A DNA stretch of 64,000 nucleotides, from positions 32,896 through 96,895 of the forward strand of contig NZ_AMZB01000115.1 of the NCBI RefSeq assembly GCF_000313755.1, in the 5' to 3' direction. Below the pieces are notes generated by a model. The model ran no database searches, was not told the origin of the DNA, and was given only the letters and a program-made list of their open reading frames with translations. Origin of the DNA: Pseudomonas nitroreducens TX1 (GTDB taxonomy: Bacteria; Pseudomonadota; Gammaproteobacteria; Pseudomonadales; Pseudomonadaceae). Both the position numbers and the translations under genes were made by a program. Positions 25,568 to 33,831 of this stretch are shown in pieces (the stretch's first letter is position 1; each line of letters opens with the position of its first letter).

Positions 25568-26527
25568 TTAGCGGCGCGCTCCGGCGAGCGACTGCGGAAT
25601 CCCGCGGTTGGCGGTCTGCGGACGCTGCGCGAAGGACAGTCGCAGGTGCAGGCGCATCAGGTCGGCGGCGATTTCCAGCTGGCCGCGCTCGATCTGCTCG
25701 ATGATCCGCAGGTGTTCGCGCAGGGCTTCCTGCAGGCGGTGCACGCTGACCATCGGCAGCAGGTTGGGCAGGCGGCGCAGGCGCTGGTGCTGCAACAGGG
25801 CGTCGCCGACGAAGCGGTTGCCGCAGCCCTGGGCGATCAACTCGTGGAAGCCGATGTCCAGCTCGCGGAACTGCGCCACGTCGAAGCGCTCGATGGGCGC
25901 ACCGAGCAGGTCCTGCATGGCGCCGCGCAGCAGCGCGAGACGGGCAAGGTCGGGGTCGAAACCGGGCGCCAGCAGCGCCTCTGGCTCCAGGATCAGGCGG
26001 TAGCGCAGGCTGTCTTCCAGCGCCGCGAGGTTGTTCAGCAGCGGACGGAATGACCAGCTCTGCCCGGCGCCGCGCTCCAGCACCTGGTCTTCGCTGAGCT
26101 GCGCCAGCACCTTCTGCGCGGCGGCACGGCCAATGTCATAGCGGCGCATCAGCTCGCTGGCACTGAGGCTGTTGCCCAACCGCCCGGCCATGCGGTCGCG
26201 CAGCACCGAGGCGGCCAGCGCCTGTTCTTCGGCCTGGGGCAGGGCGGGGCCCAGCACCTGGGCGGAAGGATCGGCCGCCAGGCGATAGCCCTTGCCCGGC
26301 TCATGGGCCACCAGTTGCTGTTCCAGCAGCAGGTCCAGCCCTGCGCGGATCAGCGTGCGCGACACACCGAAGGTGCGCGCCAGCTGCTGCTCGGACAGCC
26401 CGTCGCCATCTCCCAGCCCGCTGTCCTGGGCGTGCTCGATGATCCGCCGGGCCAGTTCCAGGTGGTTGGTGCGTGGTTTTTTCTCGGTGTCCTTGCTCAA
26501 GCGGCTTCTCTCCAGCAGGCCCGTCAT
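25568..26527 (-). CDS. GntR/FCD-type regulator with two winged-helix segments
   Basis: The 319-residue protein has a GntR-like winged helix near residues 25-82 ('LSEQQLARTFGVSRTLIRAGLDLLLEQQLVAHEPGKGYRL'), a second HTH-like stretch near residues 120-160 ('SASELMRRYDIGRAAAQKVLAQLSEDQVLERGAG'), and an all-helical FCD-like ligand domain ('FRELDIGFHELIAQGCGNRFV', 'EHLRIIEQIERGQLEIAADLMRLHL'). The paired DNA-binding segments are unusual for the FadR type. It is divergent from the ABC operon at 26703 and upstream, on the same strand, of glycosyltransferase copy 1, so it is the obvious regulator of the 24-35 kb block. Confidence 0.82.
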   Translation of the reverse strand: MTGLLERSRLSKDTEKKPRTNHLELARRIIEHAQDSGLGDGDGLSEQQLARTFGVSRTLIRAGLDLLLEQQLVAHEPGKGYRLAADPSAQVLGPALPQAEEQALAASVLRDRMAGRLGNSLSASELMRRYDIGRAAAQKVLAQLSEDQVLERGAGQSWSFRPLLNNLAALEDSLRYRLILEPEALLAPGFDPDLARLALLRGAMQDLLGAPIERFDVAQFRELDIGFHELIAQGCGNRFVGDALLQHQRLRRLPNLLPMVSVHRLQEALREHLRIIEQIERGQLEIAADLMRLHLRLSFAQRPQTANRGIPQSLAGARR

Positions 26528-26596
26528 AGAGGGCGACCCCTTATGCCATAGCGAGGATGGTCCAACAAGAATGTGAGAAATGGTTGTAGGAAATTG

Positions 26597-26625
26597 TTGA
26601 CTTCGCCAGTCATTCGGTTTTTATT
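26597..26625 (+). promoter_or_regulatory. Possible sigma-70 promoter of the polyamine-type ABC operon
   Basis: TTGACT (26597-26602) and TTTATT (26620-26625) are spaced by 17 bp in an AT-rich divergent region, about 80 bp before the binding-protein start. The -35 is good and the -10 weak, as expected for a regulated promoter. Operator sites for the divergent GntR protein could not be identified with confidence. Confidence 0.35.
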
Positions 26626-26702
26626 TTGAAAAAAAGACATGTAGTACGCTTTTCGTTCCGCTGCCGTCGACACACAAAAACAACCATCGTCAGGTGCGCA
26701 AG

Positions 26703-27752
26703 ATGAAGCTGAAGACCATGCTCTACGCAGGGGCGACCCTCGCGCTCACGCTGTCCGCCACTACGGCCAGCGCCAAGGATCTGGTGATCTCCATCTGGGA
26801 CGGCTACATGGCCCCGGACAACCTGGAGAAGTTCCAGAAGGCCACCGGCCTCGAAGCCGACAAATCCCTGCACGCCACCAACGAAGAGATCATGGGCAAG
26901 CTCATGGCCTCCGGCGGCGAAGGCTATGACGTGGTGTTCGTTTCCTCGCCCTTCGCCGAGATCCTGCACAAGCAGGGCCTGCTCGCCGAGATCGATCCGG
27001 CCAAGGTGCCGAACCTGAAGAATCTCTACCCCGAAGCGCAGAAGCTCGAGTACGACGTCGGCAACCATTTCTCCGTGCCGTACACCTGGGGCACCACCGG
27101 CATCTGCTACCGCTCGGACAAAGTCAGCCCGGCGCCTTCGAGCTGGAGCGACCTGCTCAAGCCTTCCGATGCCTTGAAAGGCAAGACCACCATGCTGGCC
27201 ACCGACCGCTGGCTGCTGGGCGCGGGCTTCCTGGCCAACGGCTGGTCGGTGAACGATGGCAACCCGGACCAGATCAACGCGGTGCGCGACCAACTGATCG
27301 CCACCAAGAAGCGCCTGCTGTCCTTCGACGACACCACCTTCTACTCCAAGCTGGCCTCGGGCGAGGCGCTGATGGCCCACGCCTGGGACGGCTGGTGCAA
27401 CTACGGCACCCAGGCCAACGAGTCGATCAAGTTCGTGGTGCCCAAGGAGGGCTCCGACCTCTGGGTGGACACCATGGTCGTGCTGAAGAGCTCGAAGAAC
27501 CCCGACGCCGCCTACCGCTTCATCAACTACATGCTCGAACCGGCCAATCATGCCTGGGTCGCGGAGAACATCCTCTACAAGGTGCCCAACCAGGCGGCGA
27601 TGGCCACCCTGAAGCCGGACCTGCTGGCCAAGTACCCGAACCTCACCACCACGCCGGCCGAACTGGTCAAGCAACAGCAGTTGCGTGATGTGGGTGGCTC
27701 GACGCAGAAGGCGTACACCCGCGCCGTAACGGAAATCATGGCCGCTCAGTAA
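26703..27752 (+). CDS. Periplasmic binding protein of a polyamine-type ABC importer
   Basis: The 349-residue protein has a Sec signal peptide (cleavage near TASAKD, residue about 25) and the PotD/PotF fold: 'LVISIWDGYMAPDNLEKFQKATGL', 'YDVVFVSSPFAEILHKQGLLAEI', 'SVPYTWGTTGICYRSDKV', 'LASGEALMAHAWDGWCNYG'. The ligand pocket cannot be assigned to a known polyamine. The start is ATG 26703, with AGG 8 nt upstream; a GTG at 26694 is an alternative. It heads an eight-gene collinear set (importer, glycosyltransferase, cupins, kinase, dehydrogenase) and is divergent from the GntR regulator. Confidence 0.88.
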   Translation: MKLKTMLYAGATLALTLSATTASAKDLVISIWDGYMAPDNLEKFQKATGLEADKSLHATNEEIMGKLMASGGEGYDVVFVSSPFAEILHKQGLLAEIDPAKVPNLKNLYPEAQKLEYDVGNHFSVPYTWGTTGICYRSDKVSPAPSSWSDLLKPSDALKGKTTMLATDRWLLGAGFLANGWSVNDGNPDQINAVRDQLIATKKRLLSFDDTTFYSKLASGEALMAHAWDGWCNYGTQANESIKFVVPKEGSDLWVDTMVVLKSSKNPDAAYRFINYMLEPANHAWVAENILYKVPNQAAMATLKPDLLAKYPNLTTTPAELVKQQQLRDVGGSTQKAYTRAVTEIMAAQ

Positions 27753-27841
27753 GGCCGATGGGGTGTCGCACTGGCGCCCCGCAATTCTCTCCGGAATAAC
27801 CCTGAAGCACCCCGCCTGGCGTGGGGTTGGGGGAACTACGC

Positions 27842-28714
27842 ATGACCGCTTTATCCGCCGACCGCAAATTGTCGGCCTGGCTGCTCGCGCCCGGTCTGGG
27901 CTGGCTGGCCCTGTTCCTGCTGCTGCCGTGCTTGCTGGTGCTCGTCTACAGCTTCCTCGAACGCGGTGCCTATGGCGGCATCGACTACGTGTTCACCTGG
28001 GAAAACTATCGCCGCGCGGTGGACCCGCTGTACCTCGACATCCTCCTGCGCTCGGCAAAGATCGCCGGCCTTGCCATGCTGTTCGCGGTGCTCATCGGCT
28101 ACCCGGCGGCCTACGCCATCACCCGCACCACGCCACGCCGGCAGGCGGTGTACCTGTTCCTGGTGATGCTGCCGTTCTGGAGCAACTACCTGATCCGCAC
28201 CTACGCCTGGATCGTGCTGCTCAACCGCGAGGGCCTGCTCAACCGCCTGTTCAGCCTGCTGGGCTACAGCGGGGAGCCGTTCAGCCTGCTCTACACCGAT
28301 GCCACCGTGGTGCTGGGGCTGGTCTACAACTACATCCCCTTCGTCATCCTCGCCATCTACAGCTCGCTGTCGCGCATCGACAACGAACTCTGGGAAGCCT
28401 CGCGGGACCTCGGCGCCTCCGGCTGGACCACCTTCCGCCGGGTGATCCTGCCGCTGTCGGTGCCGGGCGTGGCGGCCGGCGCGGTGTTCGTCTTCGTACT
28501 GTCGATCGGCAACTTCATCACCGCCGACCTGCTCGGCGGCAAGCAGGTGCAGATGGTCGGCAACCTGATCTACGCGCAGTTCCTCACCGCGCGGGACTGG
28601 CCGTTCGGCGCGGCGCTGAGCTTCTTCCTGATCGGCATCATGATGCTGCTGCTGTTCATCCAGGCCCTGGTCTCGCGCCGGGCCCAGGGCGCGGAGGGCG
28701 AGCGCCATGCGTAA
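27842..28714 (+). CDS. ABC transporter permease (PotB/PotH type)
   Basis: The 290-residue inner-membrane protein has six helices and the EAA loop 'WEASRDLGASGWTTFRRVILPLSVPGV'. It is the first permease of the importer. The start at ATG 27842 follows a GGGGGAA site; the ATG at 27821 has none. Its 3' end overlaps the next permease by 8 bp. The 90-bp gap after the binding-protein gene contains GC-rich self-complementary sequence near 27810-27830, similar in position to the other intercistronic hairpins. Confidence 0.9.
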   Translation: MTALSADRKLSAWLLAPGLGWLALFLLLPCLLVLVYSFLERGAYGGIDYVFTWENYRRAVDPLYLDILLRSAKIAGLAMLFAVLIGYPAAYAITRTTPRRQAVYLFLVMLPFWSNYLIRTYAWIVLLNREGLLNRLFSLLGYSGEPFSLLYTDATVVLGLVYNYIPFVILAIYSSLSRIDNELWEASRDLGASGWTTFRRVILPLSVPGVAAGAVFVFVLSIGNFITADLLGGKQVQMVGNLIYAQFLTARDWPFGAALSFFLIGIMMLLLFIQALVSRRAQGAEGERHA

Positions 28715-29510
28715 CCCGTCCGGACTCGCCCTGGGCACGCACCTCTGGCTGGTGTACGCCTTCCTCTATGTGCCGATCCTGGTGCTGATCCTGCTGTCGT
28801 TCAACGCCAGCGGCCTGCCCACCGCGTGGGGCGGCGCCTCGCTGAAGTGGTACGCCAAGCTGCTGGCCAATGCCTCGATCCAGCACGCGGCGCTGAACAC
28901 CCTGATCGTCGCACTGACCTCCACCTTCATCGCCTGCGTGCTCGGCACCTTGCTAGCGCTGGGCGTGGAAATGCGCGCACGCAACAGCGGCAAGAAAGGC
29001 AGCAATATCGCCGACACCCTGCTGATGGCGCCGATGATCATCCCCGACATCGTCCTGGCCATCGCGCTGCTGAGCTTCTTCAACCTGCTGAAGATGAGCC
29101 TGGGGCTGCACTCGATCATCCTCAGCCACGTGGTGTTCAACATCGCCTTCGTCTGCGCGGTGGTTCGCACGCGGCTCAAGCACTTCGACTACTCGATCCT
29201 CGAAGCCAGCATCGACCTGGGCGCCGGCTGGTTCACCACCGCGCGCCGCGTACTGCTGCCGGCGATCTTCCCCGGCGTGCTGGCCGGCGGACTGCTGGCA
29301 TTCACCCTGTCGGTGGACGAATTCATCATCGCCTTCTTCAACGCAGGCTCCGGCAGCGCCTCCACCACCTTGCCGATGCAGATCTACTCGATGATCCGCT
29401 TCGGCGTGACCCCGGAAATCAACGCCCTCGCCACCCTGGTGATGCTGGTCAGCTTCACCGCGCTGTTCGCCTCCCAACGTCTGAACAAGGTGCCCAAAGC
29501 CCATGACTAA
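28707..29510 (+). CDS. ABC transporter permease (PotC/PotI type)
   Basis: This 267-residue inner-membrane protein has six helices and the EAA loop 'LEASIDLGAGWFTTARRVLLPAIFPGVL'. It is the second permease of the importer. Start and stop codons overlap its neighbours on both sides by 8 bp, so the membrane components and ATPase are made in fixed ratio. Confidence 0.9.
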   Translation: MRNPSGLALGTHLWLVYAFLYVPILVLILLSFNASGLPTAWGGASLKWYAKLLANASIQHAALNTLIVALTSTFIACVLGTLLALGVEMRARNSGKKGSNIADTLLMAPMIIPDIVLAIALLSFFNLLKMSLGLHSIILSHVVFNIAFVCAVVRTRLKHFDYSILEASIDLGAGWFTTARRVLLPAIFPGVLAGGLLAFTLSVDEFIIAFFNAGSGSASTTLPMQIYSMIRFGVTPEINALATLVMLVSFTALFASQRLNKVPKAHD

Positions 29511-30582
29511 GTCATCCGACCTGCTCGTGCTGGAGCAGGTGAGCAAATCCTACGGCGAGGGCCTGACGGCGGTGGACCAGGTGTCCCTGGCGATCCGCGA
29601 AAACGAGTTCTTCGCGCTGCTGGGCCCCTCCGGCTGCGGCAAGACCACCCTGATGCGCATGATCGCCGGCTTCGAGACGCCATCCTCCGGTGCCATCTAT
29701 CTCAATGGCCAGGACATCTCGCCGCTGCCGCCGAACAAGCGACCGCTGAACCTGATGTTCCAGTCCTATGCGCTGTTCCCCAACATGACCGTGCGCGGCA
29801 ACATTGCCTACGGCCTGGAAATGGAGAAGCTACCGGCCGGTGAAATCCGCCAGCGTGTGGATGCGGTGCTCGAGACCGCGCAACTCGGCCAGCTCGCCAA
29901 CCGCCGCCCGGACCAGCTTTCCGGTGGCCAGCGTCAGCGCGTCGCCCTGGCACGCGCGCTGGTCAAGCGCCCGCGTGTGCTGCTGCTGGACGAACCCCTC
30001 GGTGCGCTGGACAAGAAGCTGCGCGAGAAGATGCAGCTGGAACTCAAGCGTCTGCAGCACGAGAGCGGCATCACGTTCATCATGGTCACCCACGACCAGG
30101 AAGAAGCCCTGGTCATGTCCGACCGCATGGCCGTGCTGCGCGACGGCAAGGTCTGCCAGTGCGGCAGCCCCAGCGAACTCTACGAGAACCCGGGCAGCCG
30201 CTTCGTCGCCGACTTCATCGGCGTCAGCAACCTGATCGAGGGCCGCCGCGTGGGCACAAATCGCCTGCAGGCGGGCGACCAAGTGCTGAACATCGAGACC
30301 ACCGCCGAGTCGAGCCCGGAGAGCGTGACCCTGGCGCTGCGCCCGGAGCGCCTGCGCGTGCTCACCGATGCCACGCCGGCCACCGACAACCAGATCCAGG
30401 GCCAGGTGGCGGAAGTTGCCTACCACGGCCTGGACACCAACCTGCACGTGAATACGGCGCTGTCCAGCAAGCCGCTGATCGTCCGCGTGCCGTCGTCTGA
30501 CTACGACTTCTTGCGCCTCGCCGCCGGCATGCCGGTGCGCCTGGGCTGGGATGCGCGGCACGGCCGCGTGCTGACTCACTGA
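29503..30582 (+). CDS. ABC transporter ATP-binding protein (PotA/PotG type)
   Basis: The 359-residue ATPase carries Walker A 'GPSGCGKT', 'LMFQSYALFPNM', signature 'LSGGQRQR', Walker B 'VLLLDEPLGALDKKL', switch 'VTHDQEEA' and a C-terminal TOBE domain ('LALRPERLRVL'). All catalytic elements are present. It completes the polyamine-type importer and is followed 33 bp later by glycosyltransferase copy 2. Confidence 0.92.
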   Translation: MTKSSDLLVLEQVSKSYGEGLTAVDQVSLAIRENEFFALLGPSGCGKTTLMRMIAGFETPSSGAIYLNGQDISPLPPNKRPLNLMFQSYALFPNMTVRGNIAYGLEMEKLPAGEIRQRVDAVLETAQLGQLANRRPDQLSGGQRQRVALARALVKRPRVLLLDEPLGALDKKLREKMQLELKRLQHESGITFIMVTHDQEEALVMSDRMAVLRDGKVCQCGSPSELYENPGSRFVADFIGVSNLIEGRRVGTNRLQAGDQVLNIETTAESSPESVTLALRPERLRVLTDATPATDNQIQGQVAEVAYHGLDTNLHVNTALSSKPLIVRVPSSDYDFLRLAAGMPVRLGWDARHGRVLTH

Positions 30583-30615
30583 TTGCTTCAAGAACAAGAT
30601 CGACAGGAGAGCACC

Positions 30616-31920
30616 ATGAGTAGTGAACGCAAGGTCATCGCATTCTTCCCCGAGGCCGCCTATGGCCCGGCCCTCAATTCCGTCGGCATCGCCCAGGCCT
30701 GCGAGGCGCTGGGGCACAAGGCGGTGTTCCTCACCGACCCGGGGATGACCGGGGTGTACGCCGCCTATGGCTTCGAGGAGCATTACGTGAACATGTCCGA
30801 GCCGATGCCGGCCGAGGAGATGGCGCGCTACTGGACCGACTTCATCAACGGCCACATCCCCAACTTCCGCAAGGCGCCCATCGACCAGCTCGACAACTAT
30901 GTGAAGGAGTGCTGGGAGGCCATCGTCTCCACCGCCAAGTGGGCGCAGAAGGAGCTGCCGGCGATCCTCGACAAGATCAAGCCGGACCTGATCTGCGTGG
31001 ACAACGTGATTCTCTTCCCGGCCATCAAGCACTACGGCAAGCCCTGGGTGCGGATCATCTCCTGCTCGGAGAACGAGGTGCACGACCCGGACATCCCGCC
31101 GTACCTGTCGGGCATGAGCGTGGACGACAAGGACGGCCACGCGCGCTTCCAGAAGCGCTTCGAGGAAGTGATCGCGCCGATCCATGCCGACTTCAATGAC
31201 TTCCTCGCCCAGTGCGGCGAGCGGCCGTATCCGCTGGGCGTGTTCTTCGAAGAGTCGCCCTACATGAACCTGCTGCTGTACCCGGACCCGGTGAAGTTCC
31301 AGCGCCGCCACCCGCTGCCGGCGCGGCAGTTCCACTACCTGCAGGGTTGCGTGCGCACCGACAAGCCGTATGAGATTCCGCAGTTCAAGGCACACAACGA
31401 CAAGCCGCTGCTGTACGTCAGCTTCGGCAGCCTGGGCTCGGGCGACGTCGAGCTACTCAAGCGCCTGGTCAACACCATCGGCAAGCTGCCGTACCGCGCG
31501 CTGTTCAACGTCGGCGAGCACGTGGAGAAGTACACCGACCTGCCGGACAACGTGATCGTCTCCAACTGGTATCCGCAGCCCTCGGTGATCGCTCAGGTCG
31601 ACGGGGTGATCCACCATGGCGGCAACAACAGCTTCACCGAGTGCCTGTTCTTCGGTAAGCCGGCCATCGTCATGCCCTACGTCTGGGACGGCCACGACAA
31701 CGCCATGCGCGCCCAGGAAAGCGGCCACGGCCTGCGCATGGACCGCTACGACTGGAGCGAGGAAGACCTGGCGCGCAACATCGCCCAGCTGCTGGGCGAT
31801 GAGCTGATGCAGGAGCGCCTGGCGCGCACCAGCGACTACATGCGCTCGCGCAAGGGGCCGGAAGACGCCGCGCGCATCCTCGACCAACTGATGGGCGGCA
31901 AGGCGGTGAACCATGCCTGA
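30616..31920 (+). CDS. UDP-glycosyltransferase-like protein (MGT/GT1 type), copy 2
   Basis: The 434-residue GT-B protein begins MSSERKVIAFFPEAAYGPAL. Key features are 'LLYVSFGSLGSGDVELL', 'SNWYPQPSVI' and the donor loop 'HHGGNNSFTECLFFGKPAIVMPYVWDGHDN'. It is collinear with copy 1 at 24046-25338: FFPEA near the N-terminus, 'DNV..FPAI' in the middle and the HHGGNNS loop are shared. An AGGAGAG site precedes the ATG. Its last bases overlap the first cupin start. A glycosyltransferase embedded in an importer/catabolic operon is unusual: it may glycosylate an imported compound for detoxification, or run in the deglycosylating direction. Acceptor unknown. Confidence 0.85.
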   Translation: MSSERKVIAFFPEAAYGPALNSVGIAQACEALGHKAVFLTDPGMTGVYAAYGFEEHYVNMSEPMPAEEMARYWTDFINGHIPNFRKAPIDQLDNYVKECWEAIVSTAKWAQKELPAILDKIKPDLICVDNVILFPAIKHYGKPWVRIISCSENEVHDPDIPPYLSGMSVDDKDGHARFQKRFEEVIAPIHADFNDFLAQCGERPYPLGVFFEESPYMNLLLYPDPVKFQRRHPLPARQFHYLQGCVRTDKPYEIPQFKAHNDKPLLYVSFGSLGSGDVELLKRLVNTIGKLPYRALFNVGEHVEKYTDLPDNVIVSNWYPQPSVIAQVDGVIHHGGNNSFTECLFFGKPAIVMPYVWDGHDNAMRAQESGHGLRMDRYDWSEEDLARNIAQLLGDELMQERLARTSDYMRSRKGPEDAARILDQLMGGKAVNHA

Positions 31921-32284
31921 GTCCTTCTTTAATGGAGCGTCCAGCGCGCCGCACATTCGCGGTGCCCGCACGTACGACGACCTGGTGGACTGGGGCGTGC
32001 AGTCCGATGCGCTGGAAGGCGTGTCGCATTCCAGCGGCCGCCTGTTGTTCAAGGGACCGAACAACAGCCCCGAGACCGGCCTGTGGGTCTGCACCCCTGG
32101 CCGCTGGCGGCTGTCGATCCCGCGCGACGAGTTGTGCCACTTCGTATCCGGCCGCGCCACCTACCGCTCCGACGCGGGCGAGGTGGTCGAGGTCGAGCCC
32201 GACACCCTGGTGCTGTTCCCGGCTGGCTGGACTGGCGAATGCACCGTGCACACCACCATTCGCAACCTCTACATGTTGGCCTGA
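31913..32284 (+). CDS. Small cupin protein (DUF861/Cupin_3 type), copy 1
   Basis: The 123-residue single-domain cupin contains 'ETGLWVCTPGRWRLSIPRDELCHFVSGRATYRSDAGEVVEVEPDTLVLFPAGWTGECTVHTTIRNLYML'-type sequence over residues about 55-122; the key core is DELCHFVSG and the Pro-Ala-Gly-Trp turn. This is the Cupin_3 (PF05899) pattern found near amine and ureide catabolic enzymes. It overlaps the glycosyltransferase stop by 8 bp. It resembles the second cupin at 32430 in sequence and length, so the pair probably arose by duplication and may form a heteromer. Confidence 0.82.
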   Translation: MPESFFNGASSAPHIRGARTYDDLVDWGVQSDALEGVSHSSGRLLFKGPNNSPETGLWVCTPGRWRLSIPRDELCHFVSGRATYRSDAGEVVEVEPDTLVLFPAGWTGECTVHTTIRNLYMLA

Positions 32285-32296
32285 CCTGGAGGACTC

Positions 32297-32384
32297 GTAG
32301 GGCGCATAACGCCCCAAGCGTTATCCGCCGTCGATCCTGCGCCGAACCCCTCGGCGGATAACCGCAAGCGGTTATTCGCCCTAC
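32297..32384. repeat. Palindromic intergenic repeat between the two cupin genes
   Basis: The outer arms GTAGGGCGCATAACGC (32297-32312) and GCGGTTATTCGCCCTAC (32368-32384) are imperfect inverted copies. Inner arms GCGTTATCCGCCG (32318-32330) and CGGCGGATAACCGC (32353-32366) pair as well. The 88-bp unit can form a long cruciform or RNA hairpin. Such 'GTAGGGCG...CGCCCTAC' elements are dispersed in Pseudomonas genomes. Here it sits inside an operon, so transcripts must read through it. Confidence 0.7.
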
Positions 32385-32429
32385 GCCTTATCCGGCCGCC
32401 CGTGTGGGTGGCCATTGTTGGAGAAAGAC

Positions 32430-32774
32430 ATGAAGACCCCCGTTATCCACCGCCCGCTGCAAGTCACCGAACTCAAGGACTGGGGCGTGATCCCGACCAT
32501 GCTGGAGGGCGAGTCCCACGTTAGTGGCGTGGTGCTGCACAAGGGGCCCGAAGGCCAGTCCGAATGCGGCATCTGGCACTGCACGCCAGGCAAGTGGTTC
32601 TGCCACGTGACCAGCGACGAGTTCTGCCACTTCCTCGAAGGCCGCTGCACCTACGTCCACGAGTCCGGCGAGGTGATCGAGATCGAGCCGGACACCGCGG
32701 CCTTCTTTCCCAAGGATTGGAAGGGCGTGTGCACCGTGCACGAGACCATCAAGAAGGTCTACATGATCCGGTGA
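32430..32774 (+). CDS. Small cupin protein (DUF861/Cupin_3 type), copy 2
   Basis: The 114-residue cupin begins MKTPVIHRPLQVTELKDWGV. The core residues 'SDEFCHFLEGRCTYVHESGEVIEIEPD' and 'FFPKDWKGVCTVHETIKKVYMI' match the Cupin_3 family and align with copy 1 ('RDELCHFVSG', 'PAGWTGECTVHTTI'). Its ribosome site GGAG lies 8 nt before ATG 32430. The gene is separated from copy 1 by a palindromic repeat and is followed 4 bp later by the kinase gene. Family members range from ureidoglycine aminohydrolase to proteins without known activity. Confidence 0.82.
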   Translation: MKTPVIHRPLQVTELKDWGVIPTMLEGESHVSGVVLHKGPEGQSECGIWHCTPGKWFCHVTSDEFCHFLEGRCTYVHESGEVIEIEPDTAAFFPKDWKGVCTVHETIKKVYMIR

Positions 32775-32778
32775 TGCC

Positions 32779-33831
32779 ATGAACCTGCCCTGCGAAACCA
32801 CCCGCGCTGCCGCCCGCGAGACTTTCCTCGCGAGCGGCGGCCTGGCCGGCGCGGCCATCACTGCGCTACCGGCGGATGCCTCGGCGAGGCGCTACTTCCG
32901 CGTCGATGGCAGGGGCCTGCTGCTGATGGACTCGCCACCCGGCGCCGAGCCGCTGGCACCCTACCTGCGGGTGGCGCAATTGCTGCGCGACTGCGGGCTG
33001 TCGGCGCCCGGCGTGCTGGCGGCCGACCGCGAGCTGGGCCTGGCGCTGATCGAGGACTTCGGCGACGCCACCTACACTCGGTTGCTCGCCGCCGGCCACA
33101 GTGAGATGGAGCTATACCGTCTCGCCGTGGACTCCCTGGTACGCCTGCACCGTGCCGGCCCGCAAGCGGCCGAAGGCGTGCCGGCCTACGACGGGCAGAA
33201 GCTGGCGGACGAGGCGGCGTTGTTCATCGACTGGTACGCGCCATTGCTGGTGGGCGAAAAGGCTGCCGCGCTGGTTCGCGAGCGCTACCTGGCAGAGTTC
33301 GCGGTGCTCTGGCGCGACGTCTCGATGCGCCGCGAAGTGCTGGTGCTGCGCGACTACCACGTTGACAACCTGATGCTGCTGGAGGGCAGGGCAGGGGTGG
33401 CGGCGTGCGGCCTGCTGGACTTCCAGGACGCACTGTTCGGCGCGCCGGCCTACGACCTCATGTCCCTGCTTGAAGACGCGCGCCGCGATATTCCCGAAAC
33501 GCTGCGCGTGACCCTGCTCACCCATTACCTCAGCCAGCGCCCGGAAGTGGACGGCCGGCGCTTCATGGCCGATCTCCAGGTGCTCGCCGCGCAGCGCCAC
33601 GCCAAGGTGCTGGGCATCTTCGTGCGCCTGGCCAAACGCGATGGCAAGCACGGTTACCTCAAACACCTGCCGCGCGTGCTGCGCCTGTTCCAGCGCGCGC
33701 TCGACAACGAGCACCTGCGTTCGCTGGCGGCACTGCTCGATTCCCATCTGCCGAACTGGCGGCAGCCGCTGGAGAGCGACGTGATCGCCCAGCGTCTGGC
33801 CTCATCCGAGTCCCTGCGGAGTATTCCATGA
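32779..33831 (+). CDS. APH-fold small-molecule kinase (COG3178 type)
   Basis: The 350-residue protein has the aminoglycoside-phosphotransferase/choline-kinase fold. N-lobe: 'LPADASARRYFRVDGRGLLLMDSPPG'. The catalytic loop is 'LRDYHVDNLMLL' (residues about 189-200) and the metal Asp is in 'LLDFQDALFGAPAYDL' (residues about 213-228). The closest known subgroup phosphorylates sugars such as N-acetylmuramate (AmgK-like), and related enzymes phosphorylate hydroxylysine or amino-alcohols. Its start lies 4 bp after the second cupin, and its stop overlaps the aldehyde dehydrogenase start (ATGA). The imported or glycosylated compound of this operon is the likely substrate. Confidence 0.82.
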   Translation: MNLPCETTRAAARETFLASGGLAGAAITALPADASARRYFRVDGRGLLLMDSPPGAEPLAPYLRVAQLLRDCGLSAPGVLAADRELGLALIEDFGDATYTRLLAAGHSEMELYRLAVDSLVRLHRAGPQAAEGVPAYDGQKLADEAALFIDWYAPLLVGEKAAALVRERYLAEFAVLWRDVSMRREVLVLRDYHVDNLMLLEGRAGVAACGLLDFQDALFGAPAYDLMSLLEDARRDIPETLRVTLLTHYLSQRPEVDGRRFMADLQVLAAQRHAKVLGIFVRLAKRDGKHGYLKHLPRVLRLFQRALDNEHLRSLAALLDSHLPNWRQPLESDVIAQRLASSESLRSIP

